Shown here: positions 22,841 through 33,684 of the stretch, in pieces
Layout: each line of letters starts with the position of its first letter
How positions within the stretch are numbered: position 1 is the first letter of the stretch
Assembly (NCBI GenBank): GCA_023055425.1
Contig: JALGPY010000003.1
Location: 54,173,891 to 54,237,890, forward strand
DNA: 64,000 bases
Direction of reading: 5' to 3'
Source of the DNA: Linanthus parryae
Taxonomy: Eukaryota; Streptophyta; Magnoliopsida; Ericales; Polemoniaceae
The notes under the pieces: model-generated
What the model saw: only the letters and a program-made list of their open reading frames with translations
Database searches by the model: none
Told to the model about the DNA's origin: nothing
Program-made: the position numbers and the translations under genes

Positions 22841-23940
22841 GGATAGCTTTAGAAAATTGGGACTTAGTAGTCGATAACTAACAATATGATTGATGAGAAC
22901 ACGAGACATTGATTGACTGGATTTTAATTGGATTTGTTTTAAGCAGCATGTCGTTTTGATACATGTATGATATGTTACATTTCCTGTACTAGCTTAGAGC
23001 ATGTCACGCAGACACTAAGTTGGCTCACTCACACGAGCAACTGCCTTGGCAATATCCTGGATATGTCTGGGTGTGGCGGAAGATGAGACCGGAATCCAGA
23101 TAAGCGCTGAAAGCCTGCGATATGATATGAGATGCCTTCTTCATATGAGCATATGGCCTATGATAAGAGCTTGAAGTCTATCAGTAGAGCTAGGAGCCTG
23201 TCAGACGGATTCAACTGTCGCATTGGAAACAAGTTCCAAGGTGAGGTTGGTTATGGCCAATCGAACATGGTTATTACCCCGAACCATGTATAGTCTGTGT
23301 AGAAGAAGCCAGATGCGAGAGCTGATAATTGTTCACAATAGTGTGACATGGCAGCACTCGGACTGGTGGCCATAAGGGCTACCGGATAGACATCTGCATA
23401 GTGGTCCTTTTGTAAGGATAAGACATGCGCTCTGATCAGAGTCTAAACACTATGGCGCATATTCCCCCTTGAATAACGCGCGCTTATGAGTGACCATGAG
23501 GTGATGAGTAGAATTAGTCCCTGGGATTCCTCATCGTGTGAGCCTCGTCGATCGTATAAGGATGATTGACACAGTATACCCTTTGTACTTACGTCTGTGT
23601 CATGAAGAGACGGGTCGGTGGTGCTACTTTGGCGTGACACCTTACGGCTATGGATGATTCGGCCTTCCGGACACTGCTGGGAAAGCAGCTGAGCCGAATC
23701 TGAGTGACACATGTATGTAAGGAAAGATTCTCGTTGCATCGCTCTTTATTATCTTTCATTGGGCCCACCTGCAAGATCTTATGGGATCATGTAGGATATG
23801 AAAATATAAAGGAGATGTGGACTCATTGGAGCATGGCCTTCGGGACAAGGCAGGTGCTCATGATCCACGAGATGACAATCGGAGGAATCTGGGGGATACG
23901 AGAGTTACGGAGAGCATTATCACTGTTTTATGTTTTAAGG

Positions 23941-24042
23941 GTGCCTTCCTGCGCTGGCTATACGAGTTTGGTATGTGGATCTCCCGAGAGGGTGCCTTCC
24001 CATGCTGGCTATACGAATTTGGTGTACGGATCTCCCGAAATG
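23941..24042 (+). repeat. 51-bp tandem duplication in the copia 3' region
   Basis: GTGCCTTCC...GCTGGCTATACGA...GGATCTCCCGA is present twice, at 23941-23991 and 23992-24042, with several mismatches. It lies about 115 bases upstream of the 3' LTR and is non-coding. Confidence 0.85.
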
Positions 24043-24158
24043 AAGGTACTCTCACCGGTCACACGCCACGGCCACACAATACTCTTTTGTAGATGATAGA
24101 AAGTTGGAGATTGATGGAGACTAGATAGATTGTGCAACCCCACTGTGCGAGTGGGAGA

Positions 24159-24659
24159 TGTTAGCAATTGGTGCGTCCATGTGGGGTGCCCAATGTAATT
24201 ATCGTAACCTTATGGGGTTAGTTGCACTAATGCACAAACTAGAAGGGTTAGTAGCTAAGGCTCAAACCCTAGGGGTTTATGTGCAAACCTAGGAGAAGTT
24301 TTGCCTATATAAAGAGGTAGCCTCCTACACATTATGGTGTGCCATAGTGCTATTATGCTAAGGCTAATAGATTATTCCAGAGAATAAAGTAACTCTGTCT
24401 AGATTCATACTAGTTGTAGAGAACCCTAGTCTCTCTCCAACTTCATCCAAGGAGGTGGAACGTGGTGTGGAAATCAGTGTTCGTCCTCGAGATTCACACT
24501 AGATTGGTGGGAGCAAGATCAAAGAGGAGGCGCGTGAAAGCAAGCAACACAACGATCATCCGCTGCATTAAGGAGCTTAGGAAGACAAGGTAAACACATG
24601 AATATTCCGCTTTAATTCATGTTGTAGATCTGAATGTGTTAGATCCTTCCTGCCCTTCA
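24159..24659 (+). mobile_element. 3' LTR of the copia-type element
   Basis: Same length as the 5' LTR and essentially the same sequence. It is preceded by GCGAGTGGGAGA (polypurine tract) and followed by ACTCA, the second copy of the target duplication. Confidence 0.95.
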
Positions 24660-27600
24660 ACTCAACATTTCCCTCATGAGGAAGATAGTATCTATGCTAA
24701 TTTCATGGATGAATTTGATAAGGAATGGGGTTTGGTTACTGAAGTGTCTTCAAAGGTTGTGGTGGCTGACCTTAATCAGCCACAAGACCACTGTTAAGTA
24801 TCTGCTAGAACTTTTTGGGGTTTGGACGAATCCTGACAGTCCAAAGATTAAGAGGTCTTGTAAGAGACTATCGCTGAAGTTTAGTTTTCTTATCAGAAAC
24901 AAAAAAAATACAAAAAATAAGTGGTATAAGGAGTTCTCTTCATTTTGACAATGCTGAGTATGTGAACCCAATTAGGTTGGGGGTGGCTTAGCTTTGTTTG
25001 AACTTCTGATGTCAGTGTCACAATGCAGTGGAAATCTCAGAATATGTTTCAAATTTTGGTGGAAAGTGCATATTTGGAAAATCAAGTTTAGTTTCTTATT
25101 TATGCACTTCCAATGGCTTCTGCTTGAAGAAATTTCTGGAGGGAAATAGATCGAGTTACTTCTGCTCTAACTCTCCCCTAACTCTTGTTAGGAGATTGTA
25201 ATGATTATATCAATATTGGGGATAAACAAGGTGGTGTTCTCAATACCCCTTAGATGTGTGATAATTTCAGAAGTTTTATAAGTAGGTGTGGTCTGATGGA
25301 GCTAAAGTCTGAAGGGCTAAACTATGGTCTAATAACAGAAGTAATGGGCATGTTAGAGAGCTCATATATAGAGTATTTGTTAGCAGTTCTTGGGGATTAA
25401 TTCATAAAAAAAACAAAGTTTAAAAGGAAGTATTTCATGGGATCAGAGCACTCTCCTTTGGTTATGGATACTGATTGGAGAGGAGGGGTATCAAATACAC
25501 TTTTGTTTTTAGCAAATTGTTGTTGAGCTATAACTCGTGCAAGCCTACCATTGAGAAGCTGTGGAAGGAGAAAGGTGCATCTAACGTGTATACAAACTTG
25601 ACTGCTAAACTGGGTCATTACACGACTAGTTTGAAACATTGGAGTAAAATTGAGTGCAGAAATAATTCAAAGCTCGTCAAAATCCAAGAAGCTGATCTTT
25701 TAATAATCCAACAACTTCCTTGGAGATTTGCAAATGAGGAGAGACAAAGATCCACCAAAAAGGAGCTCAGGGAAGTTTGGTATAGGGAGGAAGGAATTTG
25801 GAGGGAAAATTCTAGGATCCAATTTCTTAAAGAAGAGGATAGAAATTCAAAGTTCTTTCTTCTCTCAGTTTTGAAGAAAAAGAAACAGAAATGATACCAT
25901 TAAGCTCAGGGATGAATAAGACAATTGGAAGGAAGAAAAAGGTGAGATAAAAAAGATTTCTAAAGATTTCTTTGTCAAGATAGTTGATACACCTCATGCA
26001 CAATTTGATACTCGAGTGCTTAGAAATGTCAAGAAAATCATCTCTCAAAGAGGAAAACACATCTCTTTGTGCTATACCAAGTTGGGAGGAAATTGAGCAA
26101 GTCGTTTTTTCTATCAATCCAAACAAAACACCTGGCTTTGATGGTTACACAGGGTTTTTTTATCACTCTCAATGGGGTACCTTTAAAGATGAAGTGGCTA
26201 GAGTTGTGCAGTTCTTTTTTGAATCTCAAGTGATGCTTCCTAGCTTTAATAAAACAGTGCTAGCTATCATCCCAAAAGTTAAGTTTCCAGAGAAGATGTG
26301 AGAGTTTAGACCAATTTCCCTCTGTGCATTCCTTTACAAAGTGATAGCCAAGTTGTTGGCTAATAGATTGGAAGTGATTTAGCCAAGACTTATTATAGAA
26401 GAGCAGTCAACTTTTGTTCCTAATAGAGCTATCCAAAACAACATTTTTATTGCTTTAGAACTCCTTCATACTATCAAAAACAAGAAAAATGGGAAGACGG
26501 GGTCTTTGGCTTTCAAGTTAGATCTCCAAAAAGCTTATGACAAAGTGGAGTGGAGGTTCTTACTCAAGATTCTGTCTGAATTGGTTTTGAGGAAAATTTT
26601 GTCAAAATAATTTCTCAGTGTATTGGAACTACATATTTGAGTGTAATGGTGAATGTGGAGAATATTTTAGTCCAAAATGGGGTATTAGACAGGGAGATCC
26701 ACTTTCTTCTTATCTTTTTGTTCTAGTGATGGAGGTTTTTTCTAGAAACCTAAAGGAAGCTCTAAGGGATGGTTATGTGAAGGGGATCAAATTTAGTAGA
26801 GGAGCCGTGGCATTCAATCACATTATCTCTGCTGATGATGCCATTATTTTTCTTATAACTACTATTGGTGAAGTGCAAAAGATTTTGGAAATTCTAGAAG
26901 AGTTTTGTATGACTTCGGGTATGTGGATTAATGCTCATAAATCAGGTATGTTCACTTCTCAAGAACATTTTTAATATTCCTCCTATTGATATGGACTCTA
27001 AGTATTTGGGGATTCCAGCATTTCGTGGTAGATCCAAATCCCAATGCCTTAGATTCATTCTTGAGATAGTGGAGAGCATCTTGCAAGGCTGGAAAATGAG
27101 TTTTTTTCTTATGCGGGGTGAGAGTTGACTATTAAAGCAGTAGCAATGGAAATTTTAAGCTACTGTATGAGCTATTTACTGTTTCCCGAATCTCTTTGTT
27201 CTAAATTGGTTGTACCTGATGAGGAAGTTTTGGTGGGGAGGAAGACCTTTGGAAAGGAAACTGTGTTGGGTAGCTTGCCAAGATCTTGCAGCTCCTAAAC
27301 ATGAAGAGGGTTTGGATTTTAGAGACCTCGAGGCTTTTAATGTTTCTATGTTGGCTAAGAGTGTGTGGAGATTTCTCCAAAACCCTAATTATCTTTGTGC
27401 CAAAATCCTAAAGCCAATTATTTTCAAAATATTAACATTTTGGAGACTAAAATGGGGAGTATTCTTTCTTGGACTTGGAGAAGTTTGAAAGCTGACGTTG
27501 ATATGATCAATAGAGGTGTCTGTTGGCAGCTTGGAAATGGTAGAGACATCAAAATATTTGATGATGTGTTGATTCTTCATTTGAATGGGGGAAAGTTTAG

Positions 27601-28920
27601 GAAAAATTATTTGAATGATGGTTTTTACATGGCTAGTGAGCTCATTAATTCAACTTTAAAGAGTTGGAATTTAAATGTAATCACTAACTGCTTCTCCCCA
27701 AAGGAAAGAAATACATTCCTAGCTATTCCAAATCCTTTGACTTTCAGACAAGATCAAATTATTTGGAGAGCTACCAGGGGTGCCTACACTGCTAGAACAA
27801 GTACTTTCTTGGCTAAAAAAATTTGAGAGAGGATCTTGTCAACTTAAGCATGGGTTTGCAGATTATGCTTACTCAAAAGCTTCTTCTTCTTTACGATTCC
27901 CTAAAGTGTTCTTGAAGAGATGTTGGTCTTTAAGATTACCTCCAAAAAGTAAGTTTTTCTGGTGGAGAATCAAGAGATGTAGTGGCTACTCAAAGTAATT
28001 TTTGCAAAAGAGGTTGTAGTCTCTCAAAAAATTGTTAGGTATGTGCTATTGAGCCTGAACGTTTTTGGCATTTATTCCTGGGATGTAGTTGGACAAGGCC
28101 TCTGTGGATGTATTTGGGAGTTTATTTGGATTCAGCTACTGGGGACTATGGTCATTTCAGAAGATGCAAACTCTCTGTCTGGGAAAAAGACTCCTCTTTG
28201 CCAAAAAAAAATGGTTTTTCTAGAAAGAGTTGTGCTGGCTTGTTGGTTAATATGCAAAGCAAGGAATGATCACATTTTCAACAAAAAACAGGTTTATCCT
28301 AGGATTTTGGTGGAAAGATTGGAGATTCTTGTCTCAAAATTTTTAAAGGCTCAAAATCTAGTAAATGACCAGAATGCTAACTCAACTTCTGTAGCTGTTT
28401 CAAATTGCAAAGTTTGAAGGCGACTCCCTACATGTATGCTCAAGTGTAATTTTGATGCTTGCTGGGACAAAGATTCGATGTTGATGACATCAGGGTGGAT
28501 TGTGAGAGATGCATTTGGAAATATGGTGATAGCGACTGGAGACAAGATTTTGCAGACTCTATTGCTAGTGCAGAAGCTATAACTTTGAGGGAAGCTATTT
28601 TCCAGAATCATCAGGATTGGTAGGATATTATCTTTGAGGGAGATAGTCTTCAAGATAAATATGTGTAAAAAGAGAGCCTTTGGAGATTGGAGAGTTAAAC
28701 CAATCTTATTTAGACAATATGGTAGATGGGAAAGAATTCAAAGTTGATTGAGTTTGTAGAAAGGCTAATGTTGCCGCTGATGCACTAGCTAGACTTGTTA
28801 GTGGTTTGGTAGAAAATACTCTTCTTCTTTGTAACACATATTTCATTAGGGTGCCAGAAGAAGATAAGTGTAATTCTGTTTTAGCCCCAAATTAATATAT
28901 TTCTTCTATGGAAAAAAAAA
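24660..28920 (+). pseudogene. Degenerate L1-type LINE (endonuclease, RT, zf-RVT, RNase H)
   Basis: The plus-strand remnant spreads over all three frames. Endonuclease traces lie at about 24880-25440 (a GDFNDYINIGDKQGG-like stretch near 25190-25235). 25475-25894 and 25984-26301 cover the region before and at the start of reverse transcriptase (NPNKTPGFDGYTGFFY). LQKAYDKVEW follows near 26526 and SADDAIIF near 26830, where the usual FADD box has S for F. 27210-27488 (KFWWGG, GLDFRDLEAFN) is the post-RT region. RNase H begins near 28440 (KCNFDACWD). The end is marked by A9 at about 28911. Old, with many frameshifts. A copia-type element split it at 16813. Confidence 0.85.
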
Positions 28921-29100
28921 GGATAAAGAAAGAGAGAGAAAGAAAGAATGGATATGAATTTGTTCAAGAAAATTGAACCCCTACCTGGAAGAGAGCCCAT
29001 GGGCTTGCAAAATGAAACAAAGCAATGACCCAATAAACCATAATACTCCACACCACAAATGGACCTTACCCATGAAAGGCTTGGCCATAGCTTAAATGGT

Positions 29101-29414
29101 TAAAACACTATTCAGTTTCCGCCACGTGTCCTTCCGGAAGCGTCTCCGCTCTTCTAGGTCACTCCGCCGACCTCCATCTCCTCATTGGCCAGTCTAACTA
29201 GTGGTTCCCAAAGCAAAGAATCTCTAAACCACGGGACCCACCCAGGACACGTGGCGTCAAATAAACCGTCAAAACTCTGACGTCAGATCACTGGTACCTT
29301 TCTTCACTCCCACCCCAACTCTCTACCCCTTTTTATTCAGATCCTGAAACCAAACCCTTCACTCATTGAATCGACTCTTAGGTACTCTATTGTGAGAAGA
29401 AGTAAAGAATTCTA
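29101..29414 (+). promoter_or_regulatory. Upstream region of the REF/SRPP gene with ABRE/G-box, C-box and DRE motifs
   Basis: Two G-box/ABRE sites (GCCACGTGTC at 29121-29130, GACACGTGGC at 29246-29255), one C-box TGACGTCA (29278-29285) and a DRE core GCCGAC (29166-29171) lie within 300 bases of the start codon. Such motifs mediate ABA, drought and cold responses in plants and suit a stress-related lipid-droplet protein. No clear TATA box; AT-rich TTTTTATTC near 29331 is the best candidate. Confidence 0.6.
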
Positions 29415-29484
29415 ATGGCTTCGAACCAGGTATGTAATTAATCTCTTCGTCTTCTTCGTATCGGTTTCGATCTTCTTCAGTTTC

Positions 29485-29520
<36 letters not shown>

Positions 29521-31196
29521 GTGTCTGCAGACTGAGGTGGAGATCAGCGGCAGTCCAGATTTGAAGAGGTTGGGTTTTGTGAAGGCGATTGCGATCAAAT
29601 CGCTAGTTCTGGCGTCGAATCTCTATGAATACGCCAAGAATAACTCCGGTCCGTTGAAACCGGCCGTTGGAACAGTGGAGAACACCGTGACGAGCGTCGT
29701 CGGGCCGGTCTACGACAAGTTCAAGGCCGTACCTGGCGATGTCCTTGTTTGGGCTGATGAGAAGGTACTTAATACTGATCTGTGTTCTTCTTCTGGCTTT
29801 ATTTATGCTGTTTTTGAAATTGCGATCGTTTTGATTAGGATTGTAAGTAGTTCATTTGATTTTAGATTTGTTTGAATTGAATTAGGATGGAATTAGTTGG
29901 TGAAAACTCTGAGATCCACTTATTGGAGAAAAGCTTATAGGATTAGGATATTAGGTCTCTCACAGCACATCTTGGTCATGGTTGGCTTCTTTTCATCTTA
30001 TAGATGTTCTAGTGAACTCAGTTTTTAGCTCTGCTGAGTGTTGTATTTTTGGGATTTGGATACTACACCTGTGACTTATTGTCTTAAGTGCAGTGCTTGT
30101 GAATCCCTGCTAGGTTAGTTAAGGGAGATAAAATTGGTATTCATGATAATATGAGGTTGCAATTTCAATTGTTCCTAGCTCTTACACCTGCAATTTTAAG
30201 CAGGAGGCCGATTACAGATGGGCACGAGCTCTATCAGTTTTACCTGAACTAGATCATTTACTGGGCCTAATTGCTGTTTTCTTCTGCCTCTGCATCAGCC
30301 TATGCTGAGACCATCCGGGTTTTTCAGTAGAAGCTGAAGATTTTCTTAATTGTTCACCATACGTTACAGTCACAACTGACTGATGGTAGATCTCGTCAAT
30401 CGTCGCCCCTAATTCATGTGTTAAAAACAGTTGGTTTTTTTACTATACGATGCTGGTTCATTGTTGTGCCCCCACAGTCCTTGCGATGAAAACAACAAAT
30501 TACATATATTCTTATTCAAGCCTCAGCTGTTGCTATACTGAATTATGTGTTTTATTGATGTGTTACCCTTGTTGTATGTCCTCTACTAGTTGTGGAAGGA
30601 TAAAACAGAATTCTTACATTGCTTAGTACCGTGATTGTTGCTCTGGTATTTCGCTATATAGTTATATAGGCAACCCAGTGTTGGAACTCCTGACTTTGAC
30701 ATATTTTTCCCATTTGAATACAAGGCCAGTCTATGCTAATAATCTATTAACTCGAAAACTGCAGGTCGACGAAGCAGCAAAGAAATTCAACGAACGTGCA
30801 CCACCCTCTGCCAAAGAAGCTGTCACCAAGGCTCAAACTCTGGTTCACAAGGCATCTGAAGCAGCTCAAACCCTAGTAGAGAAGGCTCAGACCGGTGGTC
30901 CATCAGAAGCGATTCACTACGCCGGCGCATTGTACATGCAGTTGTTCCTCAACATATTGGCTAGGTTCTGGTACATTAGCAACAATGTTCCACCACTTCA
31001 CCAGCTTGCAGAAATTGTTGTCCCCACTGTCGCGCATTGGTCTGAGAAGTACAACAAGACCGTCGTGGACTTGACGAACAAGGGTTACAGTGGTTTCAGC
31101 CATTTGCCTCAGATTCCTATCGACGAGATTGCCAAGGCGTGCAAGCAAATTGAAGCGGACAAAGTTGCTGTTTCTTCAGGGAGCGACAGTGATTAG
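29415..31196 (+). CDS. LDAP1: REF/SRPP-family lipid-droplet-associated protein (three exons, 226 aa)
   Basis: Exons 29415-29429, 29531-29764 and 30765-31196, with GT-AG introns in phase 0. The product starts MASNQTEVEISGSPDLKR and ends in an acidic, Ser-rich tail (SSGSDSD). Family landmarks are LKRLGFVKAIAIKSLV, SVVGPVYDKFKAVP, LVWADEKVDEAA and the C-terminal HLPQIP. The rubber elongation factor/small rubber particle family coats lipid droplets (rubber particles in latex plants), stabilising them and responding to drought. There is no signal peptide; association is peripheral, through amphipathic helices. 226 aa is the usual length. Exon 1 encodes only five residues, so the start depends on the GTATGT donor and TCTGCAG acceptor, both clear. 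Intron 1 holds T33 (29487-29519). The symbol is given because the neighbours match the At1g67360 neighbourhood; LDAP2/3 are alternatives. Confidence 0.92.
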
Positions 31197-31721
31197 TAGT
31201 AAGTATAGAAGCAGTATGTTTTCGTAATATTTTGTACTGTCAGCTTGGTGTTGCTTTTGTGTGCGGATCTTTGGTAAAGGAGGCACTGTCCTCCGGCTAG
31301 TGAATGTATAAAAGTAGAAAAAAAAACTCTTTTGATCTTGTGTTCTTGGTTAGGCCCAATTATGAATTCAGCATCGTTCTCTTTCTGATTACGCCTAAAT
31401 GTACAAATGCAGTAACAGATTTTGAGAGAATTGCCCCTTAAAGAGGCTTTTTCTAGGTAACCAAAGAACATTTCATTTACCATCCCCAAAGAAAGAACAT
31501 TCGAGTTGTTGTTTCCTTATGAATCCAGAACTGCACTAGCTTCTGTCCCATAAATGGTGCTCCAGAGCACGCTATGGGAACTGAATTTACTTCAATGCAG
31601 TTCAATCTTCTATTCAACTGTAGTAGCATCAGTGGCCAGTACGTTGTCGGTTTGTGTTGGGAGGAGCCTCACTTGAGGCGACTGGGTATAAATTACAATT
31701 GCGCTACACAAATATGCCAGA
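31197..31721. other. 3' flank of the REF/SRPP gene
   Basis: Probable 3' UTR: AATGTATAAAAG near 31302 is a possible poly(A) signal region. Nothing else recognised up to the LINE fragment. Confidence 0.4.
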
Positions 31722-32370
31722 TTTTTTCTTTTTGATGAAATGGAGAAATTTTATAGCAAAAGCAGAAAACCAAAACCATTACAACCCCACCCTAACTTCT
31801 TCTAATCTCTGGATCTCCAATTTGAGTCCAGAGCATCAAAACTTGCTATACCACTCTTATTCACTCTAGCCCAGTTTGCTACACAGTGGGCAGTCTATTT
31901 CTATCTCTTGGACAAAAAGACGAATTTAGGTGACAATTTTTTTAGAGCCAGAGCTCTAGTAGCCCAGAACCATCCAGTAGCACCACAACCTGAAATAGCA
32001 TCAACAACTCTCTTTTGCAACCAGATTCAATATTCACTTTATGGATGCTTTTAGCAACCACCACTTCAGCAGCAAGCTCAATAGCTGTGAGTTCAGCTTC
32101 TGCAATAGACATGGCACAACACCATTTTGTTTCTAAATGATGCATCTTCCCTTCAGAGTCTATCATAACTATATCGACACCAGCACCATTATTTTGTGTG
32201 TCAAAACTAGCATCACAGTTAATCTTCAAACTTCCTTTCTCAGGAGCTTTCCAAGTTTCAGAGGTCTGATTTCTACTGGTGAGCATCCTCAGCTTTATAC
32301 AAGTGTTCGGCAAAAAGATTCTTGGTTTCATGTTCTTGGACTTGGAATTCAACTCTGTCTGGTTTTGGGT
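31722..32370 (-). pseudogene. 5'-truncated LINE fragment: RNase H domain
   Basis: On the minus strand a 136-codon frame (32352-31942) contains LKINCDASFDTQ, AEAELTAIELAAEVV and VNIESGCKREL, the RNase H region of a plant LINE. The third catalytic aspartate is replaced by glycine (ESGC for ESDC). The 3' end has the typical LINE tail, T-rich on the plus strand at 31721-31734 followed by GATGAAATGGAGAAATTTTAT. Reverse transcriptase is absent, so the copy was truncated at insertion. Confidence 0.8.
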
Positions 32371-33289
32371 CAGGGATTTAAGTTTTTAATCATACCATGT
32401 TTGTCATATCAATGTATGAGAAAAATATCATAATCAACCAATCATAGTATCTCGTTGTACCACGTCACCCGTTTCCCGTGCTAATGAATATTTTTTTTCT
32501 TTTTATGGAAAATAGAACAATTACATAATGTTGACTAGAGTTGTGTATCGATTAGAGTTAACTATTGCTAATGCACTGTGTCATGTGGTGGGCTTGGGGA
32601 ACTGTGGTACGAACGTTATCGTGTGTCATGTCGTGGGCTTGGGGATTTGTGGCACGAACATTATCGCAGTTGCATTGAAGCTGTGAGTTGTATTATACTA
32701 AGACCTCTGAATCCATGACAAAGTCAATGTTGAAGACTACATGTAAGAGAGAATCTACGAGGTTGAGATTTTCCTCTCTAGCCTCTGCCTATAGCGGCAG
32801 GGCTGTCCCTAGCATGCTGTTGAAGTCTTTGCCTATGTGAGATACAACATCATAATCTTAGTTATATTACCTCATCTATATTCAGTTTTAGATGGAGTCA
32901 AAACCATCTAATTGGCTAGACAAGATCAAAATACAACCGTGAAAGGACTACTCATCAAGATTGGCAAAAGCATTATGGAGAAATCAACACCAGACCACAA
33001 AAATTCATTGGTTGGGAAGACCGTGGAATGGAAGAGTGATAAAAAAAAAGGTTTTTTAAGAGGAGTTTCTGGAGCCTAGATGGGAGTCTAAAGATTATAG
33101 ACGTGATGCATGATACTTCAGGTTCCCACCGAAGTTTCCCCCCTCGGATAAGTCTGGAAGGAGGACCATGGGGGGAGACCTAGAGCCAACAAAGTAAATG
33201 ACGGAGGTTGCAATGCCATCCCTCCAAGAGCAATGAGTTTCAAGTTTCAACACATTGCAACAGCAGAATCGGAAATACCAGCAGTATTA
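32371..33289. other. Intergenic with a 45-bp tandem pair
   Basis: Tandem copies of TGTGTCATGTSGTGGGCTTG... at 32577-32621 and 32622-32666. The remainder (32670-33280) shows no gene; some short frames resemble worn retroelement sequence but none can be named. Confidence 0.5.
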
Positions 33290-33681
33290 GAGCATCTCTA
33301 ACAGTCAAACGTTCATTGGACTTAATTTGTTCATGTCCCAAATTTATCTCTAATAGTAAAGCGTTTGACTTAATTTCCTCCTGCCCTAAATTTTACTGCA
33401 ACACTTTTCTAAGCTGATGCTCCAACAGTTGTCTAGATATAGTAAAATTTTATTAATTTCTAATTTTCAGTATTTAATAATCAACAGCTTTAGATTAAAG
33501 TTTGAACTTTTTATGTTTTCCCAGCATGAATAGTGACTTCAGTTTTGTCCATAACCGACTTAGATATATGTCTGATGTATATCTCCTCCAGCTTGTACAC
33601 TAGCTGTTGGAACTTACTTTTGGACAAATCTTGCCTAAAGTTAGGCAAAAATATGTTTTTGTCCATCTCTTAGAGATGCTC
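33290..33681. mobile_element. PIF/Harbinger-type MITE (GAGCATCTCTAA ends, TTA duplication)
   Basis: Inverted termini GAGCATCTCTAACAG and, reversed, GAGCATCTCTAAGAG, flanked by TTA at 33287-33289 and 33682-33684. 392 bp, AT-rich, non-coding. The GAGCATCTCYAA end is a common plant MITE terminus. Confidence 0.85.
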
Positions 33682-33684
33682 TTA

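Larger units (their letters stand above)
16813..24659 (+). mobile_element. Copia-type LTR retrotransposon with near-identical LTRs and ruined coding region
   Basis: LTRs of 501 bp at 16813-17313 and 24159-24659 start TGTTAG and end TTCA. By eye they differ at two positions (16830 and 16855 region, both C in the left and T in the right copy). The primer site TGGTATCAGAGCC follows the left LTR at once and the polypurine run GAGTGGGAGA precedes the right LTR. A 5-bp duplication, ACTCA, flanks the element. The order of pol remnants (integrase, reverse transcriptase, RNase H) is that of Ty1/copia. Despite the youth implied by the LTRs, no long frame survives inside. Confidence 0.95.
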
